A DNA stretch of 44,877 nt from Gemmataceae bacterium (GTDB lineage: Bacteria; Planctomycetota; Planctomycetia; Gemmatales; Gemmataceae): positions 1-44,877 of the forward strand of contig JAQGHQ010000157.1 in NCBI GenBank assembly GCA_028288765.1. Reading direction: 5' to 3'. The notes beneath the pieces were generated by a model. It was not told where the DNA came from. It worked only from the letters and a program-made list of their open reading frames with translations, and did not search any database. This document shows, in pieces, positions 17,301 to 24,715 of this stretch (position 1 is the first letter of the stretch; the number at the start of each line of letters is the position of its first letter). Made by a program: the position numbers and the translations under genes.

Positions 17301-17491
17301 GTCGGATCATCCGGAACGGGTGGGCCCAGCTCGCGGTGCTGGATCCGGAGTCGGCGGACCTGCGGGTGTATCGGAACGGGGAGTTCCAGCCCTACAAGCC
17401 CGAGAAATCCGTGCTCCCGACGGCCGAGTCGTCGCTCCGGTGGTACACCGGCCGCCGGGACCACCTGGAGTTCGCCTCGGTCGGGGCGTAG
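14342..17491 (+). CDS. dabA: DabA-type inorganic carbon transporter subunit (DUF2309/UPF0753)
   Basis: This 1049-residue protein matches the DUF2309 family throughout (AFVFLNPLHAFENIPFAKAV near the start; FCIDAREESFRRYIE; FFFGHGSHSLNNPHMAAYNC; the GINLEYFFSAVDPSGWGAG region). In characterised DabAB, DabA is a beta-carbonic-anhydrase-like zinc protein that, coupled to the ion-translocating DabB, converts CO2 vectorially to bicarbonate. The expected zinc/catalytic residues are all present: C530 and D532 in CID, and H718 with C733 (15 apart, as in the founding member). Start ATG 14342 is set by GGAAGGG 7 nt upstream. No DabB (NuoL-like) gene is adjacent, unlike most dab operons. A terminator follows at 17649. 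The role in a presumed heterotroph would be CO2/bicarbonate supply for carboxylases (inference). Confidence 0.93.
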   Translation: MPQFDLKGSTSLYTLPPTGAYSDAGLQKLEEVIEYSAQLLPAEGPVGAFVFLNPLHAFENIPFAKAVPEASRLFQCQPFMPETRYREELNRGRIAVADLRAVLEDELGPLAWESVGGLGSRLDLRLTMLCTPSLFGTPEEVDWFLAESDGYSRFQADVGEWARDRIVGDAKRWIFGEVINTGAGGDGYQDPAPGDRRRAHVLWPLVDVVRPVLRGPSGSVTDRQTNTLWEEFSIRALWQVCRRGVEACSPTPSGQRDTTARHRDLLLEATGRDSDAHVNDVLIRYCAAFADQGFAAWRLPAWEAGFFKTFLQMYRQPGGPPDRWLRDLCREAARLDDAGAGPMESVRESLEILGVPEAEWEDFVAATVVTLRGWASMLRQMEVRADRVPTPAPRGTFVEFLAVRLLLERLALTHVARTEMDYRGALRDLRKHLAAQAPPPPAPAVEPRTFLVFRLAQVLGWCPSYLHGMTPAEWAVLLAEVEAFPDLARRTVFHLAYERQYRTRALDAIATHAAVPRARPAAPRFQAAFCIDAREESFRRYIEEVAPDCETFAAAGFYCVPMYFRGVGDAHAAPLCPIVVRPQHWVGEEVVYPLAETHRQRQKTRRAIGRGARRFHLGTRGLAVGALLTAGAGLLASVPLVSRILFPRLSSVLLRFARSFVEPPSVTRLVLERAAPTPGPHGPHLGFSVEEMANIGERVLRDIGLTSGFARLVFFFGHGSHSLNNPHMAAYNCGACSGGAGGPNARALAAMLNDPRVRTIIAGRGLPVPKETVFVGGLHNTAADTLTYYDLDLLPKSHLADFEAAREVLERVCERNAHERCRRFDSVPLSVSPPDARAYAQERAEDLAQTRPEFGNASNALCVVGRRQRTRGLFMDRRSFMHSYDPTQDDAEATILARILAPVIPVCQGINLEYFFSAVDPSGWGAGSKLPFNVTSMLGVMDGAMSDLRQGLPWQGVEIHEPLRCLFVIEVAPEKMLKIIDRNPWIGRIIRNGWAQLAVLDPESADLRVYRNGEFQPYKPEKSVLPTAESSLRWYTGRRDHLEFASVGA

Positions 17492-17879
17492 CGCGGGCCG
17501 CGGCACGGGTGCCGTCATCCCGGTCGTGAGGACTGTGCCTGCCGTCGGACGGCATCCCGCCGCGGTTCGAGTGGTTGATACTGGACGCCCGCGCCCCGCC
17601 CGTGGTAGACTCTCCCCCACTTACCCGGATGGGCGCCGGGTCGGGCCACACGACCCCCGGTTTTGAACCAGGGGTCGTGCCGTTTTCCCCGCCACTGATA
17701 AAACCAGTCACCGCCGGCCCGTCCCGCTTTCGGTACCCCGCGGGAGGGACGAGCCGGGTTCGGTCGAGCCCTCGGCCGCGGCGGTCCGAGGCCGTGACCC
17801 ACGTTGCGTGAGGGTGGCGAATAGCACAACCCCGCGCCCCGCCCGGTCCGACCGACCTCCCACCATTCGAGGAGCCATG
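17492..17879. other. Intergenic region after dabA
   Basis: Apart from the terminator at 17649-17690 no feature is supported. The short plus-strand frames here are Arg/Pro-rich noise. A promoter for the following 63-residue gene is presumably within 17690-17860, but no good boxes are visible. Confidence 0.5.
17649..17690 (+). terminator. Rho-independent terminator after dabA
   Basis: CACGACCCC (17649-17657) pairs with GGGGTCGTG (17671-17679), with an inner GGTT/AACC stem around a TTG loop, and is followed by ccgttttcc. Stem, loop and T-tract all fit an intrinsic terminator about 160 nt past the dabA stop. Confidence 0.75.
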
Positions 17880-18071
17880 ATGACACCGACTGACCTTTCC
17901 GAGGACCGCCGCCGGGTGGTTTTCGCCGCGCTCGTGGCCGCCCAAGACGAGGGGCTCACGGTGGTCGCGTCCCGGGATCTCGTGGCCGGTCGGCACGGAC
18001 TCACCGCCGAGCAGGTCCGGGCGATCGAGCGGGAGGGGCTCGACCAGGGATGGCCGCCACTCGGCGACTGA
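17880..18071 (+). CDS. Small helical hypothetical protein (63 aa)
   Basis: The product reads MTPTDLSEDRRRVVFAALVA, then an extended stretch LTVVASRDLVAGRHGLTAEQ and VRAIEREGLDQGWPPLGD. The pattern (helix, turn, LTxxQVRAIEREG helix) looks like a small helix-turn-helix-like fold. The second of two adjacent ATGs is preferred because GAGGAG (17869-17874) is then 5 nt away. There is no signal peptide or TM segment. It lies upstream of a zinc-ribbon protein on the same strand, 123 bp apart. The family is not recognised; a DNA- or RNA-binding role is conceivable only. Confidence 0.75.
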   Translation: MTPTDLSEDRRRVVFAALVAAQDEGLTVVASRDLVAGRHGLTAEQVRAIEREGLDQGWPPLGD

Positions 18072-18141
18072 GCCCCCCGGCAGATCCTACCCACGCATTG
18101 CAACCCGAATAATGGGGCTAGCGGACAGGGTCGATGTCATG

Positions 18142-18147
18142 TATAAT
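18142..18147 (+). promoter_or_regulatory. Perfect -10 box upstream of the zinc-ribbon gene
   Basis: TATAAT lies about 50 nt before the GTG start, in a local AT-rich patch. No good -35 box is present at the usual distance, so an activator or extended -10 type promoter would be needed. Confidence 0.4.
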
Positions 18148-18194
18148 TTGACTATCGCCCTATTCTTTGAATTCGCACCCCCCAGGATCTGCCT

Positions 18195-18620
18195 GTGACC
18201 AGCACCACCGCCGTGAGAGAGAAGGAAAAGGAGACCGAAGAGCTCCGCCAGCTCGTGATCCAGGCCCGGGCGTCCGCGGAGGTCGAGTCCCAGGCCGACA
18301 AGTGCCTCGACCGCCTCCGCCAGCTCTACACCGCGGACCCCGCGCAGTTTTCGACCGAGGACGTCCGGTGGGTGAACGTCCTCCGCGGGTTCCTGGCTGT
18401 CCGGCTCGCCGCCCACGGGCCGAAGGTGAAGGGTGCTCCGCCCGTCCGCACGCCGAAGCGGAAAGGCGATACCCTGGACCACTGCTGGCGGTGCGAGACC
18501 CCGGTGGACGCGCGGTTCTCCGACATCTGTCCGGAGTGTGATTCGAAGGCGTACCACTGGCGGGTCTGTCCGGTCTGCCGGGCCTGCGGGTGCCAGCGGT
18601 CCGGGAAGATCCTGGTCTGA
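18195..18620 (+). CDS. Zinc-ribbon hypothetical protein
   Basis: The 141-residue protein has a charged helical N-terminal half (VREKEKETEELRQLVIQARA; KCLDRLRQLYTADPAQFSTE) and a cysteine-rich C-terminal half. That half has C97-x2-C100, C112-x2-C115 (CPEC) and C125-x2-C128 followed by C131 and C133, enough for two zinc sites. It ends RACGCQRSGKILV. The N-terminal helix followed by LYTADPAQFSTEDVRWVNVL suggests an adaptor or nucleic-acid-binding protein. The GTG start is supported by AGGATCT 4-5 nt upstream. The family is not recognised. Cytosolic, no TM segment. Confidence 0.82.
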   Translation: MTSTTAVREKEKETEELRQLVIQARASAEVESQADKCLDRLRQLYTADPAQFSTEDVRWVNVLRGFLAVRLAAHGPKVKGAPPVRTPKRKGDTLDHCWRCETPVDARFSDICPECDSKAYHWRVCPVCRACGCQRSGKILV

Positions 18621-18775
18621 TCCGGCAAGCCGGGCCCGAGAGGGGTGGACGGGGTGACGGCCTCGTCCACCGATCCGATTCGTTCGCGAACCGAGATCCA
18701 CGACCGTCATCCCGACCCGATGGGGTGTATTGTTGAGAAACAGGGTGCGTCAAATTAACAATGGTATGTTGCCCG

Positions 18776-18794
18776 CGCGAAGGCCTTCTTCGCG
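18776..18794 (-). terminator. Hairpin downstream of birA
   Basis: CGCGAAG and CTTCGCG pair perfectly (7 bp, 5-nt loop) about 50 nt past the birA stop codon on the minus strand. There is no T-tract; weak terminator candidate. Confidence 0.35.
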
Positions 18795-18845
18795 TCTCGT
18801 CGAATCGCCTGGTCCGGAAAGGTGCCCCGCCGGCGCCCGGAAATC

Positions 18846-19616
18846 TTAGCGGTCCGCCCGCACGTGGGCGACGGTTTCCGGCACGACCACCCGGCGCCCG
18901 CCGGCGGGCGTTTCCACCTCGAGCCCGTCGAACCCCATGTCCAGCATCCGCCCGGTGAAGGTCCCGCCGTCGGTCAGCTCGACGACGACCCGCCGGCCGA
19001 GTAATCCCGTCCGCCACGTCCAATCCGCCGCCACGGCCCCTCGCTCCCCGGCGAGTAACCGCCCGTATTCGTCGTCCAGGTGCCGGACCACGGCTCCGGC
19101 GGCGGCGCGGAGGTCGACACCGGCCCCGGACACCGCCGCGAGCGATGTGGCGTCGGGAAGTCCGGCGGCGACGAACTCGTCGGCGGACTGGTTCAGGTTC
19201 AGCCCGATCCCGGCGACGACCGCCCGGGCCTGCTCGATGAGGATGCCGCAGACCTTCTTCCCTCGAATGAGCAGGTCGTTCGGCCATTTGATTCGTGCCT
19301 GGACGCCGGTGAGGTCATAGACCGCACCGCCCACCGCCACGGCGGCCCAGGCCGTCAGGACCGATGCCCGCAGCAATTCGGCCGGCGGGAACAGAACGAC
19401 GGACACCAGGAGCGAACTGCCGGGCCGGCTCTGCCACACCCGCCCAAACTGTCCCCGTCCTCCGGTCTGATTCTGGGCGAGGATGACGAGCCCGTTGGCG
19501 TCGGGGTGGGCGAGCTGGTGGGCGAGGGTGTTGCTGCTCGCGACCTCGTCGAAGACGAGAACCCGCCGGCCGATCAGGCGCGTGTCGAACTGCCATTCGG
19601 TGTGAGGAGTCGTCAT
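18846..19616 (-). CDS. birA: Biotin--[acetyl-CoA-carboxylase] ligase
   Basis: This 256-residue enzyme activates biotin with ATP and attaches it to the biotin carboxyl carrier protein. Catalytic motifs are intact: GGRGQFGRVW (residues 52-61, biotinyl-AMP loop), KWPNDLL (110-116) and the GILIEQARAVVAGIGLNLNQ core. The C-terminal cap domain is present (LLGRRVVVELTDGG; GLEVETPAGGRRVVV). It starts directly at the catalytic domain and lacks the N-terminal winged helix of E. coli BirA, so it is a monofunctional class I ligase that should not repress biotin genes. It lies 90 bp downstream of nadC on the same strand, likely one transcript. Confidence 0.93.
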   Translation of the reverse strand: MTTPHTEWQFDTRLIGRRVLVFDEVASSNTLAHQLAHPDANGLVILAQNQTGGRGQFGRVWQSRPGSSLLVSVVLFPPAELLRASVLTAWAAVAVGGAVYDLTGVQARIKWPNDLLIRGKKVCGILIEQARAVVAGIGLNLNQSADEFVAAGLPDATSLAAVSGAGVDLRAAAGAVVRHLDDEYGRLLAGERGAVAADWTWRTGLLGRRVVVELTDGGTFTGRMLDMGFDGLEVETPAGGRRVVVPETVAHVRADR

Positions 19617-19706
19617 CGCCGGACCTATCAGGTGTCGGGACTGTCGCGGTCCCGTGCCGCCGCCACGACCCGGCGGGGTCGACCCGGCCGGTGGTCCGTC
19701 GCGACA

Positions 19707-20576
19707 CTAATCGAGATAATCCAGCCCGATGTCGAGGGCCGGGGCGGAGTGGGTGAGGGCCCCGACGCTGATCCGGTCGACGCCGGTCGCGGCGATCTCG
19801 CGGACCGTGGCCAGGTTCACCCCGCCGGAGGCTTCGAGCTTCGTATCGGGCGCCACCGTGTCCCGGCGGACGACGGCAGCCCGCATCCGATCGGGCGTCA
19901 TGTTGTCGAGCAAAACGATATCGGCCCGCGCGGCGAGCGCCGCCTCCAGCTGCTCCGGCGTGTCCACCTCAACCTCGACCGGCAGCCAGTCGTTGTCGGG
20001 CGCGGCGCGGGCTGTCTCGACAGCAAGCCGGACGTCGCCGCCGAGCCCGGCGAGGTGGTTGTCCTTGATCAGGATGCCGTCGTACAGGCCGAGCCGGTGG
20101 TTCGTTCCGCCGCCCATCCGGACCGCGTACTTCTCCAACAGCCGCCAGCCCGGCGTCGTCTTCCGCGTGTCAAGGATCTTTACCGGAAAGCCGGCGGCCG
20201 CGTCGACGTACTTGCGGGTCAGGGACGCGACCCCGCTGAGTCGCTGGAGGAAATTCAGGGCGGTCCGCTCGGCCGAGAGGATCGACCGGAGCGGGCCTGA
20301 GACGACGGCGAGGACCATTCCCCGCTCGACGGGCGATCCGTCACAAACCGCGGCGTCGAACGTCAAGGAGTCGGAGACGCCGGCGCACACCGCCGCGGCG
20401 GCAGGGAGCCCGGCGACGACCCCGGTGGTGCGGGCGACCAAGGCCGCCCGGCCGCGGTGGTCGGCCGGGATAAGAGCCCGGCTGGTCCGGTCTCCTGTCG
20501 GGCCGAGGTCTTCGGCGAGGGCGAGGTCGATCAGCCGGCGGCAGGCTTCCGCCTCGTCGGGGGTGAATCCGGTCAT
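19707..20576 (-). CDS. nadC: Nicotinate-nucleotide diphosphorylase (carboxylating), QPRTase
   Basis: The 289-residue protein catalyses quinolinate + PRPP to nicotinate mononucleotide + CO2 + PPi in de novo NAD synthesis. Family signatures are clear: LALAEDLGPTGDRTSRALIP, AERTALNFLQRLSGVA, ILDTRKTTPGWR, RMGGGTNHRLGLYDGILIKD, VEVEVDTPEQLEAAL, DIVLLDNM, LEASGGVNLATVREIAATGV and DRISVGALTHSAPALDIGLD. These carry the expected substrate-binding Arg, Lys and His residues, and the length is typical. AGGGTAAAG precedes the ATG at 20574-20576. birA follows. nadA/nadB are not in the window. Confidence 0.96.
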   Translation of the reverse strand: MTGFTPDEAEACRRLIDLALAEDLGPTGDRTSRALIPADHRGRAALVARTTGVVAGLPAAAAVCAGVSDSLTFDAAVCDGSPVERGMVLAVVSGPLRSILSAERTALNFLQRLSGVASLTRKYVDAAAGFPVKILDTRKTTPGWRLLEKYAVRMGGGTNHRLGLYDGILIKDNHLAGLGGDVRLAVETARAAPDNDWLPVEVEVDTPEQLEAALAARADIVLLDNMTPDRMRAAVVRRDTVAPDTKLEASGGVNLATVREIAATGVDRISVGALTHSAPALDIGLDYLD

Positions 20577-20750
20577 GTCTTTACCCTACGCGGGCAGACC
20601 GGAGAGGAGAAGTCGAGGAGTCGTCCCAGGGAGCCGGGGAGCAGCGACGGGGTTTCGGACATCCGGTGTGGATCAAATTCGGGGTAAAACCCGGAAGAGA
20701 AAAAGCCGGTCGGCCCACGCCCCTGTGTGACCGAAGACCGTGCCCCGATT

Positions 20751-20773
20751 GCTGCCCTCACAAACAGGGCAGC
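20751..20773 (-). terminator. Hairpin downstream of the S41 protease gene
   Basis: GCTGCCCT (20751-20758) and AGGGCAGC (20766-20773) form an 8-bp stem with a 7-nt loop, extended by CCCC/GGGG beyond an internal bulge. It lies about 35 nt past the minus-strand stop codon. Confidence 0.45.
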
Positions 20774-20807
20774 GGGGCTGTTCTCCCCCGCGGGGAGGGG
20801 AGGTGCT

Positions 20808-22535
20808 TCACCCGTTCGGCGAGAGCGGCAGCGGGGAGCGAGGGACCATCGGCTGGAGGAGTTCCAGTGCCCGCTCGACGGCAACATCCCACTGTCTCAT
20901 CGGATCCGCCTCGACAACGTGTGGGGTGACACCGACGCCGTTGATCGGCGATCCGCGCGGGGCAATGAGCTTGGCGATCGTCAGCCGAACCGTGCCGGAC
21001 TTCCCGCGCGGCCGGTCCGGGTCGTCCGCGGCGGTCAGTTTCAACGGGTACTGGATCGTGCCCTTTCCGAAGGTCGGCATCCCGACCAGCACCGCCCGGT
21101 TGTTGTCCCGCAGCGCGGCGGCGACGACCTCGGCGGCGGACGCCGTCTCGGCGTCGATCATGACGACGAGGGGCACGTCCACCGCGTTCATCCCACTGTC
21201 CGACGAGAATACCTGCCCGGCGACCTGCCCGAGCTGGCCCTGAGTGGTGACGATCAGCCCGGCCGGAAGCAGCCGGCGGGCGACCTCGACACCGGCCACG
21301 AACGAGCCGCCGCGGTTTCCCCGGAGGTCGAGGAGCAGCGCTCGCATCCCCTGGAGTTTCAGCTTGGCGATGGCGTCACCCAGTTCCCGCGGCGTGCCGG
21401 CGTGGAACTCGCTGACCCGGACGTACCCGATCCCATCGTCCAGGTTCACAATCCGGTCGCCGTAGACCGTCGGGACGGCGACCGGGAGACGGACCGTCGC
21501 GTGTGGGCTCTCCGTCTTGGAGGGCGGAGGGAGGTCGATCTCGTGGAATCTCCCCGCCGGTGTCCGGAGCGCGTCCGCCAACCCACCCGTATCGACCACC
21601 CGTCCGTTGACACGGGCGATCCGGTCACCTTTCCGCAGGGAGGTGTGAAACGCGGCCCAAGACCCGGGGGCAACACCCTCGACGACGAGCCCGCCGTCAT
21701 GGAATGCAAGATAGAGGCCGTACACGGACAGGTCCGAACAAGTGTCGATGACCTCGACGGTGTAAGCCGGGGTCAGAAATACCGTGTACTCATCAAGGCC
21801 CGAACACGCCCCGCATACGAATTCGACCGCTAGAGCAGCTGGGTACCGGATGGGGAAGGTGTCTTGTGCGGCGGCAAGAAGTTGTTTCAGAGCGGCCCGT
21901 GCCTCGCGGGCGTCGTTCACTGGTCGCTTTGCCCAGAACGCCCGCAGGTTGAGCCGGAACGCTTCGACCTTGTCGGTCGGCGGGTTGCTGCTGAGGAACG
22001 CCTGACGAAAGGCCGCGCCCCCGAGTGCGCGCTCCAACTCTTCAACTCCATTGGTCCAGAGGTGTTGCGGCGTAGCCCGAACCGGCTCGGCGAACATCCC
22101 CGGTACTTTGGAAGTTATCTCGGAGAAGAGGTTTACGGCATCGGCCGTCGACAGGGCGGAGACGAACTGCAAGAACCCGGGATCACGATGACGACGGACT
22201 TGTTGAACCCGGCGAAGCGCGACGTTCAGTTTCTCGCGGACGTCGGGCGAAGTGCGGTCGGCGGCGTGGAGTTCGCAGTACGCGGCGAAGACCATCTCCC
22301 AATCGCCGGTTTTCTCGGCCGCAGTCGCGCGGGCTCGCAATTGCGCGGGGGTGGGCTTCGTGAGGGAAGAGGGCTTGGTCGCGGTGATCGGCTCGGCGGC
22401 GGCTTCCCACTGAGTCGGGTTCGTCGCGGGAGTCGAGAAGAATGGCTCGGCGGCCGAGAGCGGGCGGGTCAAACCGACGAGAACCAGGAGTGTAGTCCCG
22501 ATCCCGAAGCCGCGGTGTGTGAGCCACGCGGTCAT
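20808..22535 (-). CDS. S41-family (C-terminal processing) peptidase
   Basis: The 575-residue protein has a signal peptide (HRGFGIGTTLLVLVGLTRPL to SAAE) and a helical N-terminal region of about 230 residues. A PDZ domain follows (SVYGLYLAFHDGGLVVEGVA to GDRIARVNGRVVD), then the S41 catalytic domain (GIGYVRVSEFHAGTPREL; LLLDLRGNRGGSFVAGVEVA). The Ser-Lys dyad is S466 (AETASAAEVV) and K491 (PTFGKGTIQ), 25 residues apart as in Tsp/CtpA. It is probably a periplasmic protease. ATG 22533-22535 was chosen over an in-frame TTG two codons upstream because AGGGAG is 9 nt away. The long helical N-terminal domain is unusual and may serve substrate delivery. Confidence 0.92.
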   Translation of the reverse strand: MTAWLTHRGFGIGTTLLVLVGLTRPLSAAEPFFSTPATNPTQWEAAAEPITATKPSSLTKPTPAQLRARATAAEKTGDWEMVFAAYCELHAADRTSPDVREKLNVALRRVQQVRRHRDPGFLQFVSALSTADAVNLFSEITSKVPGMFAEPVRATPQHLWTNGVEELERALGGAAFRQAFLSSNPPTDKVEAFRLNLRAFWAKRPVNDAREARAALKQLLAAAQDTFPIRYPAALAVEFVCGACSGLDEYTVFLTPAYTVEVIDTCSDLSVYGLYLAFHDGGLVVEGVAPGSWAAFHTSLRKGDRIARVNGRVVDTGGLADALRTPAGRFHEIDLPPPSKTESPHATVRLPVAVPTVYGDRIVNLDDGIGYVRVSEFHAGTPRELGDAIAKLKLQGMRALLLDLRGNRGGSFVAGVEVARRLLPAGLIVTTQGQLGQVAGQVFSSDSGMNAVDVPLVVMIDAETASAAEVVAAALRDNNRAVLVGMPTFGKGTIQYPLKLTAADDPDRPRGKSGTVRLTIAKLIAPRGSPINGVGVTPHVVEADPMRQWDVAVERALELLQPMVPRSPLPLSPNG

Positions 22536-22855
22536 GGCCAAAGTCTCCCTGGGAGCGGTTTCCGCTCAGATGCCGGTCGGGAGAGGAGTTAAAGCGGATG
22601 ATACCCTCTTCCGCCGGCCCGAGTCAAAGGATTGTTACACCCGAGTTACCCCAAGTCTTCACATCGCAGATCCTCTATCCTACCCGACGATTCAGCCGGC
22701 ACGGTTGTTGGCAAGACCTGACGGGGTGTTACCCCGGGGATACATTACGGAGACCCCTCTCGAATTCGGAACGTCCCTTCATGTCGGGGTCGCGACCCGA
22801 GCGGTGAGGGACCGTGCAAGACTCTCCGGCCGGGTGCTGGTACGAGGCTACCGTC
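22536..22855. other. Divergent intergenic region, S41 protease / proB
   Basis: This region must hold the promoters for two divergent genes. I see no strong -10/-35 pair, no riboswitch and no additional gene. Confidence 0.4.
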
Positions 22856-24004
22856 ATGACCGATCTGGTCCGCAAGGAAGTTATCTCGCGGGCGAATATG
22901 GTGGTCATCAAGGTCGGGACCAACGTGCTCGCGAACCCGGCCGGGCATCTCGACCGTAGCCGCATCCAGTCACTCGCCGATCAGCTCCATCGCATTCGGT
23001 CGGGGGGCCGGAAGGTCGTGTTGGTCAGCTCAGGGGCGATCGGCGCGGGAGTCGGCAAACTCGGACTCGGAAAACGCCCCGCCGACCTACCCCATCTTCA
23101 GGCGTGCGCGGCAGTCGGCCAGTCGGCGCTGATGCAGCTTTATCAGGAAAGTCTTATCCCACATGGGGTTCAGACCGCCCAAATCCTGCTCACAGCGGGC
23201 GACTTCGATAACCGGGCCCGATACCTGAACGTCCGAAACACGGTCCTCACGCTTTTCGAGTACCACGCCCTCCCGATCATCAACGAAAACGACACGGTTT
23301 CCGTGTCGGAGATCAAGTTCGGTGACAACGATCATCTTGCGGCAATGGTCACGAACCTGCTCCGGGCACCTCTGCTCATCCTCCTCACGAACGTCGACGG
23401 ACTGTATGCCGAAGACCCGCGGGGGAACCCGAATGCAGAACTCCTCGCGACCGTCCCCCACATCGATCAGTCGATTACGGAGATGGCCGGAACGAGCAAA
23501 AGCGAGCTCGGAACCGGGGGGATGCGGAGCAAAATACGAGCCGCCCGACTGGCAACGGCGGCCGGTGAATCGGTGATCATGGCGAACGGGTCGGTCGACG
23601 GGATCCTCGATCGGGTCTTCGCGGCCGAACCAGTTGGTACGCTGTTTCTCCCCCACGGTCAAGACGTGCCGGCCTGGAAAAGATGGGTGGGGTACACGGC
23701 TCGGCCGAAGGGGAAGCTCCGTGTGGATGCAGGCGCGCGTCGGGCGGTGGTCGAACAGGGTAAGAGTCTCCTTCCGGTCGGGGTAACCGTGGTGGAAGGA
23801 GACTTCCGTAAGGGAGACGTCGTGTCGGTGTGCGACGAAACTGAGCAGGAAATCGCCCGCGGATTAAGCAATTATTCGGCCCACGACGCCGAGCGGATTC
23901 GTGGTCGGTCGAAGGAGCAAATCGCCACCCTGTGGGGGACCGCTCCCTATCCCGAACTCATTCACCGGGACAATCTTGTCGTGATCGCCACGGGGCCGGT
24001 GTAG
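22856..24004 (+). CDS. proB: Glutamate 5-kinase with PUA domain
   Basis: The 382-residue enzyme phosphorylates L-glutamate at the gamma carboxyl, the first step of proline synthesis. The amino-acid-kinase core is complete: VVIKVGTNVLANPAGHLDRS, KVVLVSSGAIGAGVGKLGLG, LPIINENDTVS, FGDNDHLAAMVTNLL, ILLTNVDGLYAEDPRGNP and GTGGMRSKIRAARLATAAGE. The C-terminal PUA domain (GKLRVDAGARRAVVEQGKSL to HRDNLVVI) is also present. ATG 22856 is preferred over a GTG 14 codons upstream because GAGG is 8 nt before it and the protein then begins like E. coli ProB. proA is not adjacent. Confidence 0.95.
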   Translation: MTDLVRKEVISRANMVVIKVGTNVLANPAGHLDRSRIQSLADQLHRIRSGGRKVVLVSSGAIGAGVGKLGLGKRPADLPHLQACAAVGQSALMQLYQESLIPHGVQTAQILLTAGDFDNRARYLNVRNTVLTLFEYHALPIINENDTVSVSEIKFGDNDHLAAMVTNLLRAPLLILLTNVDGLYAEDPRGNPNAELLATVPHIDQSITEMAGTSKSELGTGGMRSKIRAARLATAAGESVIMANGSVDGILDRVFAAEPVGTLFLPHGQDVPAWKRWVGYTARPKGKLRVDAGARRAVVEQGKSLLPVGVTVVEGDFRKGDVVSVCDETEQEIARGLSNYSAHDAERIRGRSKEQIATLWGTAPYPELIHRDNLVVIATGPV

Positions 24005-24124
24005 AATAACGATACACATTCTTTGGGCCCCCAGAAACTCTCTCTCGGGGCTGTTAGAACCTCTGGTCGGCATCGTCAGTATGGTGACGAGAGAAGCTGA
24101 CCGCGATCCCGGCCGACCGCAGTG

Positions 24125-24715
24125 ATGCCGAATGGCTCCGCGAACGACTCTGGCCTGCCATCGGGGTCCGCCCGACGGGCGGAGTTTGAATCGCTGTATC
24201 AACACTACAGCCGGGAAGTCTGGGCACTGTCCTACGCCCGCTGGATGGACGCGGATCTCGCGATGGACGTGACGCAGGAGGCGTTCCTGCGGCTGTGGCG
24301 GCAGTGGGAGGCCGGGGAGGACATTCAGAACCCCCGGGCGTGGCTCCTACGGGTGGCCCGCAATTTGGCGGAGGATTACGCCAAGAGCGCCTTCCGACGG
24401 AACGGGACGCAACCCCCGGAATTCCTGAACGGGGTGCGGTCGTCCCAACCGCTGCCGGTGGAGATGTTGGAGAAGGAAGAGTTGTTCGCCCGGCTACGGG
24501 CGGAGCTGGAAGAACTCTCGCCGGGCGACCGAGACATCTTGACCCTGCGGTACGCCCTCGATTACGACGCGAACACGATCGCCGAGTTACTCAACGTCAA
24601 CGTGACCGCGGTTCACATGCGGCTGAGCCGGGCCCGACAACGGTTGGCCGAACGGCTTTCAGTACACGGCGACTTTACCCCAGACAACCCCGCCGAGCGA
24701 GGGACGAATAGATGA
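24125..24715 (+). CDS. ECF-type RNA polymerase sigma factor
   Basis: The 196-residue protein has sigma region 2 (EFESLYQHYSREVWALSYAR; DLAMDVTQEAFLRLWRQWEA; NPRAWLLRVARNLAEDYAKS) and region 4 (LEELSPGDRDILTLRYALDY; IAELLNVNVTAVHMRLSRAR). There is no region 3, as in ECF sigma factors. The ATG at 24125 directly follows an in-frame GTG, and no clear Shine-Dalgarno sequence exists. Its stop codon overlaps the next start (ATGA), giving translational coupling to a small TM protein that is probably its membrane partner. Target genes are unknown. Confidence 0.93.
   Translation: MPNGSANDSGLPSGSARRAEFESLYQHYSREVWALSYARWMDADLAMDVTQEAFLRLWRQWEAGEDIQNPRAWLLRVARNLAEDYAKSAFRRNGTQPPEFLNGVRSSQPLPVEMLEKEELFARLRAELEELSPGDRDILTLRYALDYDANTIAELLNVNVTAVHMRLSRARQRLAERLSVHGDFTPDNPAERGTNR

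Noticed and set aside
15557-17620. 687-codon minus-strand frame antisense to dabA
   Set aside because: Composition is dominated by Arg, Pro, Gly and Val, and it mirrors the highly conserved DabA coding sequence.
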